From Halobacteriales archaeon QS_5_70_15 (lineage in GTDB: Archaea; Halobacteriota; Halobacteria; Halobacteriales; Haloarculaceae): a DNA stretch of 64,000 nucleotides. Shown here piece by piece: positions 27,069 through 35,741 of the stretch (its first letter is position 1; each line of letters opens with the position of its first letter). A program made the position numbers and the translations under genes. The stretch spans positions 11,085 to 75,084 of the forward strand of contig PXRQ01000071.1 in the NCBI GenBank assembly GCA_003022005.1, in the 5' to 3' direction. A model generated the notes under the pieces. That model ran no database searches. It saw nothing but the letters and a program-made list of their open reading frames with translations, and was not told the origin of the DNA.

Positions 27069-27448
27069 TCGCGGGTCCCGGGGCGGATCGAAATACGCCG
27101 TACACCTGGACGAGGAAGGGCATTAAACACTTATTATTGTACCCCAAATCGAATGAACGTAGGGTAAAATAGTGAATAACTGGACGATGCTGTCCTGGGG
27201 CTTTATGTATCGACGGTCTCCCAGGGTCCGACGTGAGACGAGCTACGGAACGGGTGGCGAGCGACACGGAACCGGACGCGTGGGACCCGAACGACGGTTC
27301 GGTCGGGTGATCCCGGTTTGACGGACGTCTCCGACGCCGTCGAAGGAGCGAACGCGGCCGAGCCCGGCGACGGGACGGCCTCCGTCGTGCCGGTCGGCTC
27401 CGCCCGTCGGGTCCGGACCGGGACGGCCGGGATCGGGGCGGTCTGAGC
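27069..27448. other. P1 region and decayed leader before the Lrp-like gene
   Basis: After P1 a GTG at 27233 opens a 25-codon frame (starting RRATERVASD) that ends at TGA 27310, and a second short frame runs 27319-27447. Neither looks like a complete protein. They may be remains of the N-terminal half of the Lrp-like gene. Confidence 0.4.
27106..27207 (+). promoter_or_regulatory. Upstream region P1, matching that of amtB
   Basis: CTGGAC at 27106 and again at 27180, TATTATT at 27132-27138 and TTTATG at 27202. All four fall at the same offsets in the amtB upstream region (28164-28265). The box is followed about 26 bp later by GTG 27233. Confidence 0.6.
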
Positions 27449-27838
27449 GTGGCCGGGACGTCCGACCCGGACGGGTCGGCCTCCCGCCGGGAGGGGTGGC
27501 CCCCCGGCGAGCGGATCCGCGAACTCGAGCGCGAGGGCCGGGTCGACGGCTACGTCCCGGTGCTGGACTACGACGCCCTCGGGATGCAGACGGTACTGAT
27601 CCGCCTGTGCGTCGAGGGCGATCTCGAGGACGTCATCGCGGCCCGGCCCGACCGCGTGACCGACGCCTACGAGACGACGGGGTCCTACGACGCGTTCCTG
27701 ATCGCCCGGTTCGACGACCTCGGAGAGCTCAACGGGTTCCTCGCCGGGCTCTCGACCGACGACCGGGTCACGGCCACGACGGCCAGCGTCGTGCTTCGGA
27801 CGGCCTGCGAGCACGAGTTCGCGCGGCTGCTCGACTGA
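27449..27838 (+). CDS. Lrp/AsnC-family regulator with a missing or degraded HTH
   Basis: A 129-residue protein whose C-terminal two thirds are a clear Lrp RAM domain: ERIRELEREGRVDGYVPVLD, VLIRLCVEGD, DAYETTGSYDAFLIARFDD and TASVVLRTACEHE. The N-terminal ~28 residues do not form the expected helix-turn-helix; only the end of the recognition-helix linker (SASRREGWPPGERI) is suggestive. It lies under the P1 promoter that matches the amtB promoter, so it may be a nitrogen-responsive regulator, now HTH-less, or a pseudogene. Confidence 0.6.
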   Translation: MAGTSDPDGSASRREGWPPGERIRELEREGRVDGYVPVLDYDALGMQTVLIRLCVEGDLEDVIAARPDRVTDAYETTGSYDAFLIARFDDLGELNGFLAGLSTDDRVTATTASVVLRTACEHEFARLLD

Positions 27839-28163
27839 TCTCCGGCGGGCTGGACGGTGGGCGCGGGGACGCACCCGGCGAACGCGGGACGCCAGGACGG
27901 GTCTTTTCACCCGAATCCACGGGGAGCATACGCGGTCGACGAACGTCCAGTGAGCGGCCGAACGGCCCGATTCGACAGTCTCGAGGGCCGAAACGACGCT
28001 TTCGTCCCTCGCCGGGCGGTCGTCGCTCCCGTGCGACCGGTGGGAACTGCCCCGGGACCGCCGTGGACGGGCGCGTGCCGTCCCGAGACGGCCGCTCGGG
28101 GTCCTGTAGCCCCGACCTCCCGTGGACGTCCGTCCAGAAACCGCCCGAACACGTCCCGTATTA

Positions 28164-28265
28164 CTGGACGAAAGACGACCTTATACAGCTATTATTCTAT
28201 CCAATTCCGGACGTTCGTCTATCAGGGGATACGATTTCTGGACGCTCGAAACTACAACCTTTATG
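28164..28265 (+). promoter_or_regulatory. amtB-glnK upstream region P2
   Basis: Paired CTGGAC boxes at 28164 and 28238 (74 bp apart), TATTATT at 28190-28196 and TTTATG at 28260-28265. The same elements and spacing occur in P1, pointing to a shared regulator, probably nitrogen responsive. Confidence 0.65.
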
Positions 28266-28352
28266 TAGGGTAGTTCCATGAGATTCGCCCGTGATTCGGA
28301 GTACGAACATGGTGGAATGCGAACCGAAGATGGACGTTCGTCTGGTAGTGTC

Positions 28353-28360
28353 GGAGGTGG
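28353..28360 (+). promoter_or_regulatory. Shine-Dalgarno site deciding the amtB start
   Basis: GGAGGTGG four bases before GTG 28365. In-frame ATGs at 28278 and 28317 lie too near or upstream of the expected transcription start and lack such a site. Confidence 0.55.
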
Positions 28361-28364
28361 TCGC

Positions 28365-29741
28365 GTGAACCCGAGCCCCCTCCCGCTGCAGGCGGACCCG
28401 GCGTCGGTCGCGACGGCCGTCAACACCGTCTGGGTACTGACGGTGACGTTCCTGATCTTCTTCATGCACGCCGGCTTCGCCATGCTGGAGGCGGGGCAGG
28501 TGCGCTCGAAGAACGTCGCGAACCAGCTGACGAAGAACATGCTCACGTGGTCCGTGGGGGTCGTCGTGTTCTTCGTGATCGGTGCGACGGTCGAGGCGAT
28601 CATCGCGGGCGTGTCCGGCGGCGGGTCCTACTCGCTGTTCGCGATCTTCAGCCCCGAGTCGACGCTCGACTGGGTCTCCTGGCTGTTCGGCGCCGTCTTC
28701 GCGATGACGGCGGCGACCATCGTCTCGGGGGCGGTCGCGGGCCGGATGAAGCTCCGCGCGTACGTCACCTACACGGTGGTGCTCGCGGGTGTCATCTACC
28801 CGGTCGTCACCGGGCTGACGTGGGGCGGCGGGTTCCTCTCCTCGTTCGGGTTCACCGACTTCGCGGGCGGCATGATCGTCCACGGGATGGGCGGCATCGC
28901 CGGGCTGACCGCGGCGGCCATCGTCGGTCCCCGGCTCAACCGGTTCAACGACGACGGCTCCGCCAACGTCATCCCGGGACACTCGATCACGTTCGCGGTG
29001 CTGGGGACGCTCATCCTCTGTTTCGGCTGGTACGGCTTCAACGTCGGGACGGCCGCGGCGCCGCTTTCCGCCGACGCGACGGAACTGGCCTCGTTCGGCT
29101 ACGTCGGCCGCGTCGCGCTGACCACCACCCTCGGCATGGCCGCGGGCGCCATCGGCGCCGGCGCGCTCTCGCTGTTCAAGACCGGCAAGGTCGACACGCT
29201 GTACGTCGCCAACGGGATGCTCGCCGGGCTGGTGGGCATCACCTCGAACACCGACCTGATCACGTGGTGGGCGGCGCTGGTCATCGGCGGGCTCGCGGGC
29301 GCGCAGCTCCCGGTGGTCTTCGAACTGGTCGAGAAGCACCTGTCGATCGACGACGTTTGTGCGGTGTTCCCGGTCCACGGGAGCGCGGGTGTGCTCGGGG
29401 CGGTTCTCGTCGGCATTCCGATCTTCACCGTCCCTGGGGCGGGCGTGAGCCTCGTCTCCCAGGTCGTCGGCGTCGCGGTCATCGCCGGCTGGACGATCGC
29501 CGCCACGGGGGCGGTGTTCCTGGTCCTGAGGGCGCTCGGTCAGATCCGGGTCTCCCGCGAGCACGAGCTCGAGGGGCTCGACGTCTCCGAGCACGGTGTC
29601 GACACCTACCCCGAGTTCGGCTCGCCCGACACGGCGGTCGACGGCGGAAGAGTCGTGAGGCCGGACGGTGGTCTCGTGAGCGGAGCGAACGAGGCCCCGT
29701 CGGACGTTGAGTCCGAGGGTGGAAGCTACGAGGGGGACTAG
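28365..29741 (+). CDS. amtB: Ammonium transporter
   Basis: Polytopic Amt/MEP/Rh protein, 458 residues from GTG 28365, with about eleven transmembrane segments. [19 protein letters not shown] is the family signature; the channel histidines are in [12 protein letters not shown] and [12 protein letters not shown]. The cytoplasmic C-terminal tail is long and acidic and has the region that contacts GlnK. A strong GGAGGT site supports the GTG start. It forms an operon with glnK, one base after its stop, and its upstream region matches that before the Lrp-like gene. Confidence 0.92.
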   Translation: MNPSPLPLQADPASVATAVNTVWVLTVTFLIFFMHAGFAMLEAGQVRSKNVANQLTKNMLTWSVGVVVFFVIGATVEAIIAGVSGGGSYSLFAIFSPESTLDWVSWLFGAVFAMTAATIVSGAVAGRMKLRAYVTYTVVLAGVIYPVVTGLTWGGGFLSSFGFTDFAGGMIVHGMGGIAGLTAAAIVGPRLNRFNDDGSANVIPGHSITFAVLGTLILCFGWYGFNVGTAAAPLSADATELASFGYVGRVALTTTLGMAAGAIGAGALSLFKTGKVDTLYVANGMLAGLVGITSNTDLITWWAALVIGGLAGAQLPVVFELVEKHLSIDDVCAVFPVHGSAGVLGAVLVGIPIFTVPGAGVSLVSQVVGVAVIAGWTIAATGAVFLVLRALGQIRVSREHELEGLDVSEHGVDTYPEFGSPDTAVDGGRVVRPDGGLVSGANEAPSDVESEGGSYEGD

Positions 29742-29742
29742 C

Positions 29743-30108
29743 ATGAGTACCGAAGCCAACGACGGCGGTATCAAGCTCGTGATGGCGTACATCCGGCCGG
29801 ACAAGCTCGGGGCGGTCAAGCGGGCGCTCGCGGAGGTCGGCGCCCCGTCGCTGACCGTCTCGAACGTCTCCGGTCGCGGCTCACAGCCCGCGAAGAAGGG
29901 CCAGTGGCGCGGCGAGGAGTACACGGTCGACCTGCACCAGAAGACGAAGATCGAGTGCGTGGTCGCGGACATCCCCGCGGAGGACGTCGTCGAGGCCATT
30001 TCGGAGGCCGCACACACCGGGGACCCGGGCGACGGGAAGGTGTTCGTCATGCCCGTCGAGTCCGCACACCAGATCCGCACGTCCAAGGAGGGTCGCGAGG
30101 CGGTGTAG
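29743..30108 (+). CDS. glnK: Nitrogen regulatory PII protein GlnK
   Basis: A 121-residue PII trimer subunit that blocks AmtB when nitrogen is plentiful. It has [20 protein letters not shown] at the N-terminus, the T-loop [21 protein letters not shown], and [17 protein letters not shown] as the C-terminal PII signature. ATG 29743 starts one base after the amtB stop, the standard amtB-glnK arrangement in haloarchaea. The pair is placed between hemB and hemL. Confidence 0.94.
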   Translation: MSTEANDGGIKLVMAYIRPDKLGAVKRALAEVGAPSLTVSNVSGRGSQPAKKGQWRGEEYTVDLHQKTKIECVVADIPAEDVVEAISEAAHTGDPGDGKVFVMPVESAHQIRTSKEGREAV

Positions 30109-30729
30109 CGGCGCACCGCTCGACGTACCGTCCGGGCGTTTCCGAACCACCGCCCCGGGGAGGGCGGTCACGGCTGGCTCGCGATCCGACGGGCGGGCAC
30201 GCGGCCCACTCCCGAGCCCGCGGGTGTCGGGGGACGCCCGCGGCCGGGCCCGCACCCGTCGCTTCTCCCGAACGCCACCGACCAGCTCCGGCTCCTCGAC
30301 GCGATCGATCGGCACGTCCCCCGGCGTCGCTCGGCGGCCGCGGGTACACCTCGCGGGCGTGGGACGGACGCCGCGGGCCTCGAACCGAGGCCCGCGGTCG
30401 AACGAAGGAACGGCCGTGCGTGTCGCACGGTTCCAGCCAGTGGTTCGGATAGTACGCAGGCTATCGCCTGTCGGACGATACCACACCGCCGGAGTGGGTT
30501 CGGGTCGTTTCCTCTTCCGCACCGGACGGTACAACGTGCGGCGATAAATACTTGGCTCAGGTGGCAACAAATTCGACTACACCTCGATCAGGTGTACGAA
30601 CGATTCATACTGGTCGGAAAAAAGTCGTATCGTCCACCTGTAACGGCGATCGAGCTGGCCGGTCGGCGCCGGCGGCGGCCGAGGGTCGACCAGTAAGCTA
30701 CTTTCCGCGGGGCGTCGAACCGGCCGGAC
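30109..30729. other. Gene-free region upstream of hemL
   Basis: About 620 bp. A small hairpin CAGGC-TATC-GCCTG lies at 30457-30470 and the last 200 bp are AT-rich with GATAAATAC at 30543. No protein or RNA gene was recognised. Confidence 0.5.
30578..30596. promoter_or_regulatory. Palindrome TACACCT/AGGTGTA, possible operator upstream of hemL
   Basis: Perfect 7-bp arms around a 5-bp spacer in the AT-rich zone 134 bp before the hemL ATG. Dyad symmetry and position suggest an operator, but no regulator is known. Confidence 0.3.
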
Positions 30730-32070
30730 ATGAACCACGAGCGCTCGCGCGAGCTCTACGACCGCGCGCTGTCGGTGCTGCCGGGCGGGGTGAACTCCTC
30801 GGTGCGTGCGGCCCCCCGACCGTACCCGTTCTTCGTCGAACGCGGCGACGGCGCGCACGTCGTCGACGCCGACGGGAACCGGTATCTCGACTACGCGATG
30901 GGGTACGGGCCACTGTTGCTCGGCCACGACATGCCCGAGCCGGTGCGGTCGGCGGTCCAGTCCCACGCCAGCGCCGGGCCGATGTACGGCGCACCCACGG
31001 AGGTCGAGGTCGACCTCGCGGAGTTCGTCGCCAGACACGTCCCCGGGGTGGAGATGCTCCGGTTCGTCAACAGCGGGACCGAGGCGACCGTCTCGGCGGT
31101 GCGGCTCGCCCGGGGGTACACCGGCCGGGACGAGGTGGTCGTGATGCAGGGCGGCTACCACGGCGCCCAGGAGTCGACGCTCGTCGAGGGCGAGCCCGGC
31201 GACGTCCACCCCTCGACGCGGGGGGTCCCCCGGTCGTTCGCCGAGCACACGATCCCGGTGCCGTTCAACGACGAGCGGGCCGTCACCGAGGTGTTCGAGG
31301 CCCACGGCGACGACATCGCGGGTGTGCTCGTCGAGCCGATACTGGGGAACACCGGGATCGTCCAGCCGGTCGACGGCTACCACGAGACCCTGCGCGATCT
31401 CTGTGACGAGTACGGTGCGCTCCTGATGTTCGACGAGGTGATCACCGGCTTCCGCGTGGGCGGGCTCCAGTGCGCCCAGGGGAAACTGGGCGTCACCCCC
31501 GACGTCACCACGTTCGGCAAGATCGTCGGCGGCGGCTTCCCGGTCGGTGCCATCGGCGGCCGGACCGAGATACTCGAGTCGTTCACCCCATCCGGGGACG
31601 TCTTCCAGGCCGGGACGTTCTCCGGACATCCGGTGACGATGGCCGCGGGGCTGGCGACGCTGGAGTTCTGCGCCGAGAACGACGTCTACGCCCACGTGAA
31701 CGCGCTCGGCGAGCGGCTGCGCGATGGACTGGCCGACATCGTCGCCGACCGGTGCCCCGGGTACACCGTCGTCGGGACGGACTCGATGTTCAAGATGGTG
31801 TTCACGCGCGCGGACTCCCAGCCCCAGGGGGGTGCCTGCGTCGACGGCTGCGCGCAGGACCCCGACTGCCCCCGGTTCGGCGAGTGTCCGAAGGACGGCG
31901 GCGACGTGAACAGTGCGGAGACCGACCGCTGGGAGCGGCTGTTCTGGCCGGCGATGAAGGACCGGGGCGTGTTCCTCACGCCCAACCAGTTCGAGAGCCA
32001 GTTCGTCTCCTACGCCCACACCGAGGCGGACATAGAGGAGACGCTGGAGGCGTACGAGGAGGCGCTGTAG
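30730..32070 (+). CDS. hemL: Glutamate-1-semialdehyde 2,1-aminomutase
   Basis: PLP enzyme of the C5 pathway that makes 5-aminolevulinate. The 446 residues include [39 protein letters not shown] and the PLP lysine 264 in [17 protein letters not shown]. Residues about 360-385 form an extra Cys-rich loop ([17 protein letters not shown]) not found in the bacterial enzymes I know but familiar from haloarchaeal sequences. It belongs with hemB at 26046. Confidence 0.95.
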   Translation: MNHERSRELYDRALSVLPGGVNSSVRAAPRPYPFFVERGDGAHVVDADGNRYLDYAMGYGPLLLGHDMPEPVRSAVQSHASAGPMYGAPTEVEVDLAEFVARHVPGVEMLRFVNSGTEATVSAVRLARGYTGRDEVVVMQGGYHGAQESTLVEGEPGDVHPSTRGVPRSFAEHTIPVPFNDERAVTEVFEAHGDDIAGVLVEPILGNTGIVQPVDGYHETLRDLCDEYGALLMFDEVITGFRVGGLQCAQGKLGVTPDVTTFGKIVGGGFPVGAIGGRTEILESFTPSGDVFQAGTFSGHPVTMAAGLATLEFCAENDVYAHVNALGERLRDGLADIVADRCPGYTVVGTDSMFKMVFTRADSQPQGGACVDGCAQDPDCPRFGECPKDGGDVNSAETDRWERLFWPAMKDRGVFLTPNQFESQFVSYAHTEADIEETLEAYEEAL

Positions 32071-32149
32071 GTCCGCGATCGCCCGCGTCCCGTGCCCGTG
32101 GCGGGGGCTCGGTGGGCCTCGAACGCGGGAGAAACGGGAGTCGCGCCGT

Positions 32150-32410
32150 TCAGGCCGCCGCGCCGTCGCCGTAGGTCCGCTCCAGGTAGGCGACGATGTC
32201 GTCCGATTCGGGCATCCCCTCGACGCCGTTCGCCTCGTCGACGAGCACGGGAACGCCGGTCTGTCCGCTCACCGCCTCGACTTCGGTCCGCTCGGAGTGG
32301 GCTCGCGGGACCATCCGCGACTCGTACTCCAGGCCGAGTTCGTCCAGCTTGCTGATCACCTTCGCACAGTACGGGCAGCCCTCCAGTTCGTAGAGGATGA
32401 GATCCGACAT
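32150..32410 (-). CDS. Glutaredoxin / GST N-terminal-domain protein
   Basis: An 86-residue thioredoxin-fold protein. LYELEGCPYCAKVISKL carries the active CPYC, TGVPVLVDE the cis-Pro loop, and MPESDDIVAYLERTY the thiol-binding helix start. In haloarchaea the likely thiol partner is gamma-glutamylcysteine. ATG 32410. It converges with hemL with an 80-bp gap. Confidence 0.88.
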   Translation of the reverse strand: MSDLILYELEGCPYCAKVISKLDELGLEYESRMVPRAHSERTEVEAVSGQTGVPVLVDEANGVEGMPESDDIVAYLERTYGDGAAA

Positions 32411-32803
32411 CGGCCGACCGTAGGGGCGCGAGCGCAAAGAGGCCAGCGGTGTCGTGCGCGGAGCGCACAGACGAAACTGCGGCAGGGCGGCGTGGTATCG
32501 CGCCACGAACTCCCCGTCGACTGCCGGACGTTCGGGCGCGTCCCGCGGTCGTTCGCGGCCGGGGTCCCCGCCACGGTCCGGAGCGGAGGACGGGGCGGTG
32601 GACGGCCTGAAACGCCCCGCTCGCGGGGGTACGCCCGTTCGTCCCCGGGCGGTGCGTCGGACTCCGCCGGCCGTGACCGGCGGTGTCACGGCACCGTCCG
32701 TCGCCGACGTCGGGGACTCGATGACGTGTCACACGAGGGGGTCCACCGTCCGGTACCTGTCACCGACCCCGCCCGGACCCACGGCGGATCGTCATGACGG
32801 TCC
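32411..32803. other. Gap upstream of the glutaredoxin gene
   Basis: About 390 bp of GC-rich sequence between the two minus-strand genes. Nothing recognisable found. Confidence 0.5.
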
Positions 32804-34237
32804 TCATCGGGCCCCGCGGACCCCGACCCGCTCTACGGCGCGGACCAGCGCGCGGGCCAGCCGGCCGCGCTGGTAGACGAGTTCCCCGAGCGCCCACAGC
32901 AGGAGCACGACGACCGCGAGGAACGACCCCGCGAGCGCCCACGAGGACATCCACACGGGGCGGAGGAACGGCGTGGCGTGTCTGTACCGCTCGGCGAACC
33001 AGGTGAGCTGTGCCTCGACCGCCGACCCGTCGGCGACCCCGATCAGCCAGTCCGAGAACGTCTCCTGGCCGGCGGGCCCGCGGTCCGCCCCGCCCGAGAC
33101 GGTGTACTCGCCGCCGCCCCCGATGTCGGTCATCGTCGGCCCGTTCGAGCCCTTCGCGCCCCGCTCGGCGTCGTAGGGCCCCCACGAGGCGTAGAACTCC
33201 CACACCACCGTGCCGTTCGGCGCGATCTCGACGACGCGGTGGTTGAGCGTGTCGACGACGAGCGTGTTCCCGTTCGGGAGCCGATCGGCGTCGCGCGGCC
33301 AGTTGAACCCGTCGACGCTCCAGGTCCGGACCCACGTCCCGGACGGTCCCGTCGAGGTGCGGCTCGCGTTCACGTCGGACACCTCGCTCCCGTTCCGGAG
33401 TTCGTACTCGACGACGCGGTCGTTCTCCGAGTCCGCGACCAGCATCGTCGGGTTCCCGTCCTCGCTTTCGAGCCAGTCGGGGTTGTGCTGCTCGTAGAGG
33501 GTGGTGTGGTTGTCGTCGCTCCCGAGGCGGTACTCGATCGTCTTCGACCCGCGGTCGATCACGACCGCCTGATCGAAGTTCCGCGGCGAGACGAGGTACT
33601 TCCCGGGCGCGATCCGGTCGACGTCGTTGACGTGCGTCCAGTCCTCCTGGAACCCCCGGGCGGTCGAGTTCGGGTAGTGCTCGCGGAAGACGTACTCCCA
33701 GACGACGGAGTCGTTCTCCCGGTCGTAGACGAATACGCGGTCGTCCGAGACGCCCTCCTCGTACTCGCGCATGTTGGCGACGAGCAGCCGCCCGCTCGGG
33801 AGTAGCTCCACGTCGTGGGTGTCCTCGATGGGCAGCCGCTCGGTCCAGACCTGCTCGTTCGTCTCGGGGTCGAGTTCGAACACGACGGTCTCGGTCGGGG
33901 TCGTCGACGTGACGAGGAGGTTGCCGTCGGGGAGCGGGTCGACGTCGTAGAACCAGGAGACGCCCTCCTGCTCCCCGGCGGTGATCACGGACCCCCTCGC
34001 CTCCCGGGTGGCGCTGACGAGCCGGGCGGGTTTCTTCGGGTTGCCGACGCCCTTGAAGTGGAACCCCTGGACGGCGACGTACGTAGTTCCCTCGGCGGGC
34101 TCGGAGACGGTTCCGGGGCCGAGTCCGGTCCGTTCGTGGGAGACGGCCGAGACGCTCGCGGGGACCAGCAGCAGGACGACGACGAACGCGACGGCCGCGC
34201 GGGCGAGCCACGGGCGCGACGGGCGGTCCATGTCCAC
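32804..34237 (-). CDS. Arylsulfotransferase-like (ASST) membrane-anchored protein
   Basis: A 477-residue exported protein. An N-terminal hydrophobic segment (VAFVVVLLLVPASVSAV) is followed by a beta-propeller with repeated strands such as YDVDPLPDGNLLVTS, HDVELLPSGRLLVAN and RLPNGNTLVVDTLNHRVVE, the ASST pattern, and a C-terminal transmembrane helix (LAGSFLAVVVLLLWALGELV). The haloarchaeal members are of unknown substrate; aryl sulfate transfer is not established. The start at 34237 is upstream-limited by the divergent clamp-loader gene. Confidence 0.82.
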   Translation of the reverse strand: MDMDRPSRPWLARAAVAFVVVLLLVPASVSAVSHERTGLGPGTVSEPAEGTTYVAVQGFHFKGVGNPKKPARLVSATREARGSVITAGEQEGVSWFYDVDPLPDGNLLVTSTTPTETVVFELDPETNEQVWTERLPIEDTHDVELLPSGRLLVANMREYEEGVSDDRVFVYDRENDSVVWEYVFREHYPNSTARGFQEDWTHVNDVDRIAPGKYLVSPRNFDQAVVIDRGSKTIEYRLGSDDNHTTLYEQHNPDWLESEDGNPTMLVADSENDRVVEYELRNGSEVSDVNASRTSTGPSGTWVRTWSVDGFNWPRDADRLPNGNTLVVDTLNHRVVEIAPNGTVVWEFYASWGPYDAERGAKGSNGPTMTDIGGGGEYTVSGGADRGPAGQETFSDWLIGVADGSAVEAQLTWFAERYRHATPFLRPVWMSSWALAGSFLAVVVLLLWALGELVYQRGRLARALVRAVERVGVRGAR

Positions 34238-34545
34238 GAGGGAGCGCGCGCCATACGAACGTCTTGTGGTTCGGGGTCATCGAGGACGGGGTCGAGGTCC
34301 GGGAACGGCCGACCGAACATCCGGTACCGGGTTGGACCGAAAGGGGCGGTTCGCTACGGGAAGCACGGCGAAGTAAGGACCGCAGGAGCGAACGCGGTGA
34401 GCGACGAGGACCGCAGCGAGCCGCGCGACCGTAGCGAACCGGGGCTTTCGGGACGTTCACGAGTCCCGCGTACCCGTCGAAAACGACCCCGACCCCTGGC
34501 CGCGAACGGGTGGATTCATACGCCGCCACCGACTACGGAGAACCG
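34238..34545. other. Divergent intergenic region carrying H1
   Basis: Roughly 300 bp between the ASST-like and clamp-loader genes. Apart from element H1 no gene or further repeat is seen. Confidence 0.5.
34337..34451 (+). ncRNA. GAAAG-clamp structured element H1
   Basis: Outer pairs CCGAAAG (34337-34343) with CTTTCGG (34445-34451), a GGG/GGG internal loop, and a perfect 12-bp helix GGTTCGCTACGG (34348-34359) with CCGTAGCGAACC (34429-34440). The interior (GAAGCACGGCGA, AAGGACCGC, CCGCAGCGAGCCGCGCGA) matches element H2. Located between divergent genes. Whether it is transcribed is unknown. Confidence 0.5.
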
Positions 34546-35556
34546 ATGGACGCGCCGCTGTGGACGGAGGCTCACGCCCCCTCGCTCGACGAACTCCCAC
34601 AGCCGACCGCTCGCGACTACCTCTCGAAGGCGAGCGCCGAGCCGCTGAACCTGATCCTCCACGGCCCGCCCGGCGTCGGGAAGACGGCGGCCGTCCGGGC
34701 GCTCGCCCGCGAGGCCCACGAGGACCCCGACAACGACCTCGTCGAGATCAACGTCGCGGACTTCTTCGACCGGACGAAAAAGGGGATCAGGGACGACCCC
34801 CGGTTCGAGCCGTTCCTGGCGGGGCGCTCGCGGCTGTCAAAGCGGGACATGATCAACCACGTCCTGAAGGAGTCGGCGTCGTACGCCCCGGTTTCGGGAG
34901 CGTACAAGACGGTCGTCCTGGACAACGCCGAGGGCATCCGCGAGGACTTCCAGCAGGCGCTCCGCCGGGTGATGGAGCGCTACGCGGCGAACACCCAGTT
35001 CGTCATCACCACCCGCCAGCCCTCGAAGCTCATCCCGCCGATCGAGTCGCGGTGCTTCCCGGTGCGGATGCGCGCGCCGACCGCGGCCGAGACCGTCGAG
35101 GTGCTCTCGCGGGTGGTCGACCGCGAGGGCGTCGAGCACGACGACGGCGGCCTCCGCTACGTCGCCGCCTACGCGGAGGGGAACCTCCGGACGGCGCTGC
35201 TGGCCGCCCAGACCACCGCCGAAGGGGAGGGCGCGGTGACGATGGAGGCGGCCTACGAGGCGCTCGGCGAGGTCGGCCACGGCGAGGCCGTCGACGAGAT
35301 GCTCGGCCGCGCCGAGCGCGGGGAGTTCACGGACGCCCGCAAGGCGCTCGACGACCTGCTCGTCGACGAGGGGCTCTCCGGCGACGAGGTGCTCGACGAG
35401 GTGCTCGCCGCCGGCCGCGAGCGCTACGAGGGCAACGAGGAGCGGCTGGCCGAACTCCACCGGCTCGCGGGCGAGGTCGACCTCGAGATGCACGGGGGCA
35501 ACTCCGACCGGATCCACGTCGCCCGCCTGCTGGCCGAACTCGGGCGGGAGGCGTAG
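34546..35556 (+). CDS. Replication factor C small-subunit-like AAA+ ATPase
   Basis: A 336-residue clamp-loader-type ATPase. Walker A is LHGPPGVGKTAAV at about 44-56, the Walker B equivalent is VVLDNAEGI, the SRC motif is in ESRCF, and sensor residues lie in FVITTRQPSK. Walker B reads DNAE rather than the usual DEAD, which suggests reduced ATPase activity or a regulatory subunit such as the third haloarchaeal RFC protein. ATG 34546 gives the PLWTEAHAPSLDEL start typical of RFC. Confidence 0.85.
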   Translation: MDAPLWTEAHAPSLDELPQPTARDYLSKASAEPLNLILHGPPGVGKTAAVRALAREAHEDPDNDLVEINVADFFDRTKKGIRDDPRFEPFLAGRSRLSKRDMINHVLKESASYAPVSGAYKTVVLDNAEGIREDFQQALRRVMERYAANTQFVITTRQPSKLIPPIESRCFPVRMRAPTAAETVEVLSRVVDREGVEHDDGGLRYVAAYAEGNLRTALLAAQTTAEGEGAVTMEAAYEALGEVGHGEAVDEMLGRAERGEFTDARKALDDLLVDEGLSGDEVLDEVLAAGRERYEGNEERLAELHRLAGEVDLEMHGGNSDRIHVARLLAELGREA

Positions 35557-35587
35557 CCGTGGCGGTCCGGGGCTCCGCCTGTAGTGT

Positions 35588-35705
35588 CCGCTCGTCTGTA
35601 GGAGCGAATACCCGGCGAATCCGGTATATGATTCCGTGAGCAGGGTCGTTTCGTACCGAACAGGATCAATTAGCGACGCAAGTACCGGGGTCTACAGACG
35701 AGCGG
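35588..35705. repeat. 118-bp element with perfect 14-bp terminal inverted repeats
   Basis: CCGCTCGTCTGTAG at 35588-35601 and its reverse complement at 35692-35705. The interior is partly self-complementary and more AT-rich than its surroundings. No target-site duplication was seen. Could be a MITE or a regulatory hairpin; the promoter of the next gene starts six bases behind it. Confidence 0.5.
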
Positions 35706-35710
35706 AAGCG

Positions 35711-35717
35711 TTTATAC
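35711..35717 (+). promoter_or_regulatory. Promoter box for the DMT transporter
   Basis: TTTATAC 25 bp before ATG 35742, indicating a leaderless transcript. Confidence 0.55.
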
Positions 35718-35741
35718 GCCCCTTCGAACTACCCGGCGGGC

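Larger units (their letters stand above)
27839..28364. other. Gap between the Lrp-like gene and amtB
   Basis: About 525 bp. The first half holds no gene; a stem-loop with arms CGAGGG/CCCTCG and inner GAAA/TTTC lies at 27982-28011. The second half is the AT-rich amtB promoter region. Confidence 0.5.
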
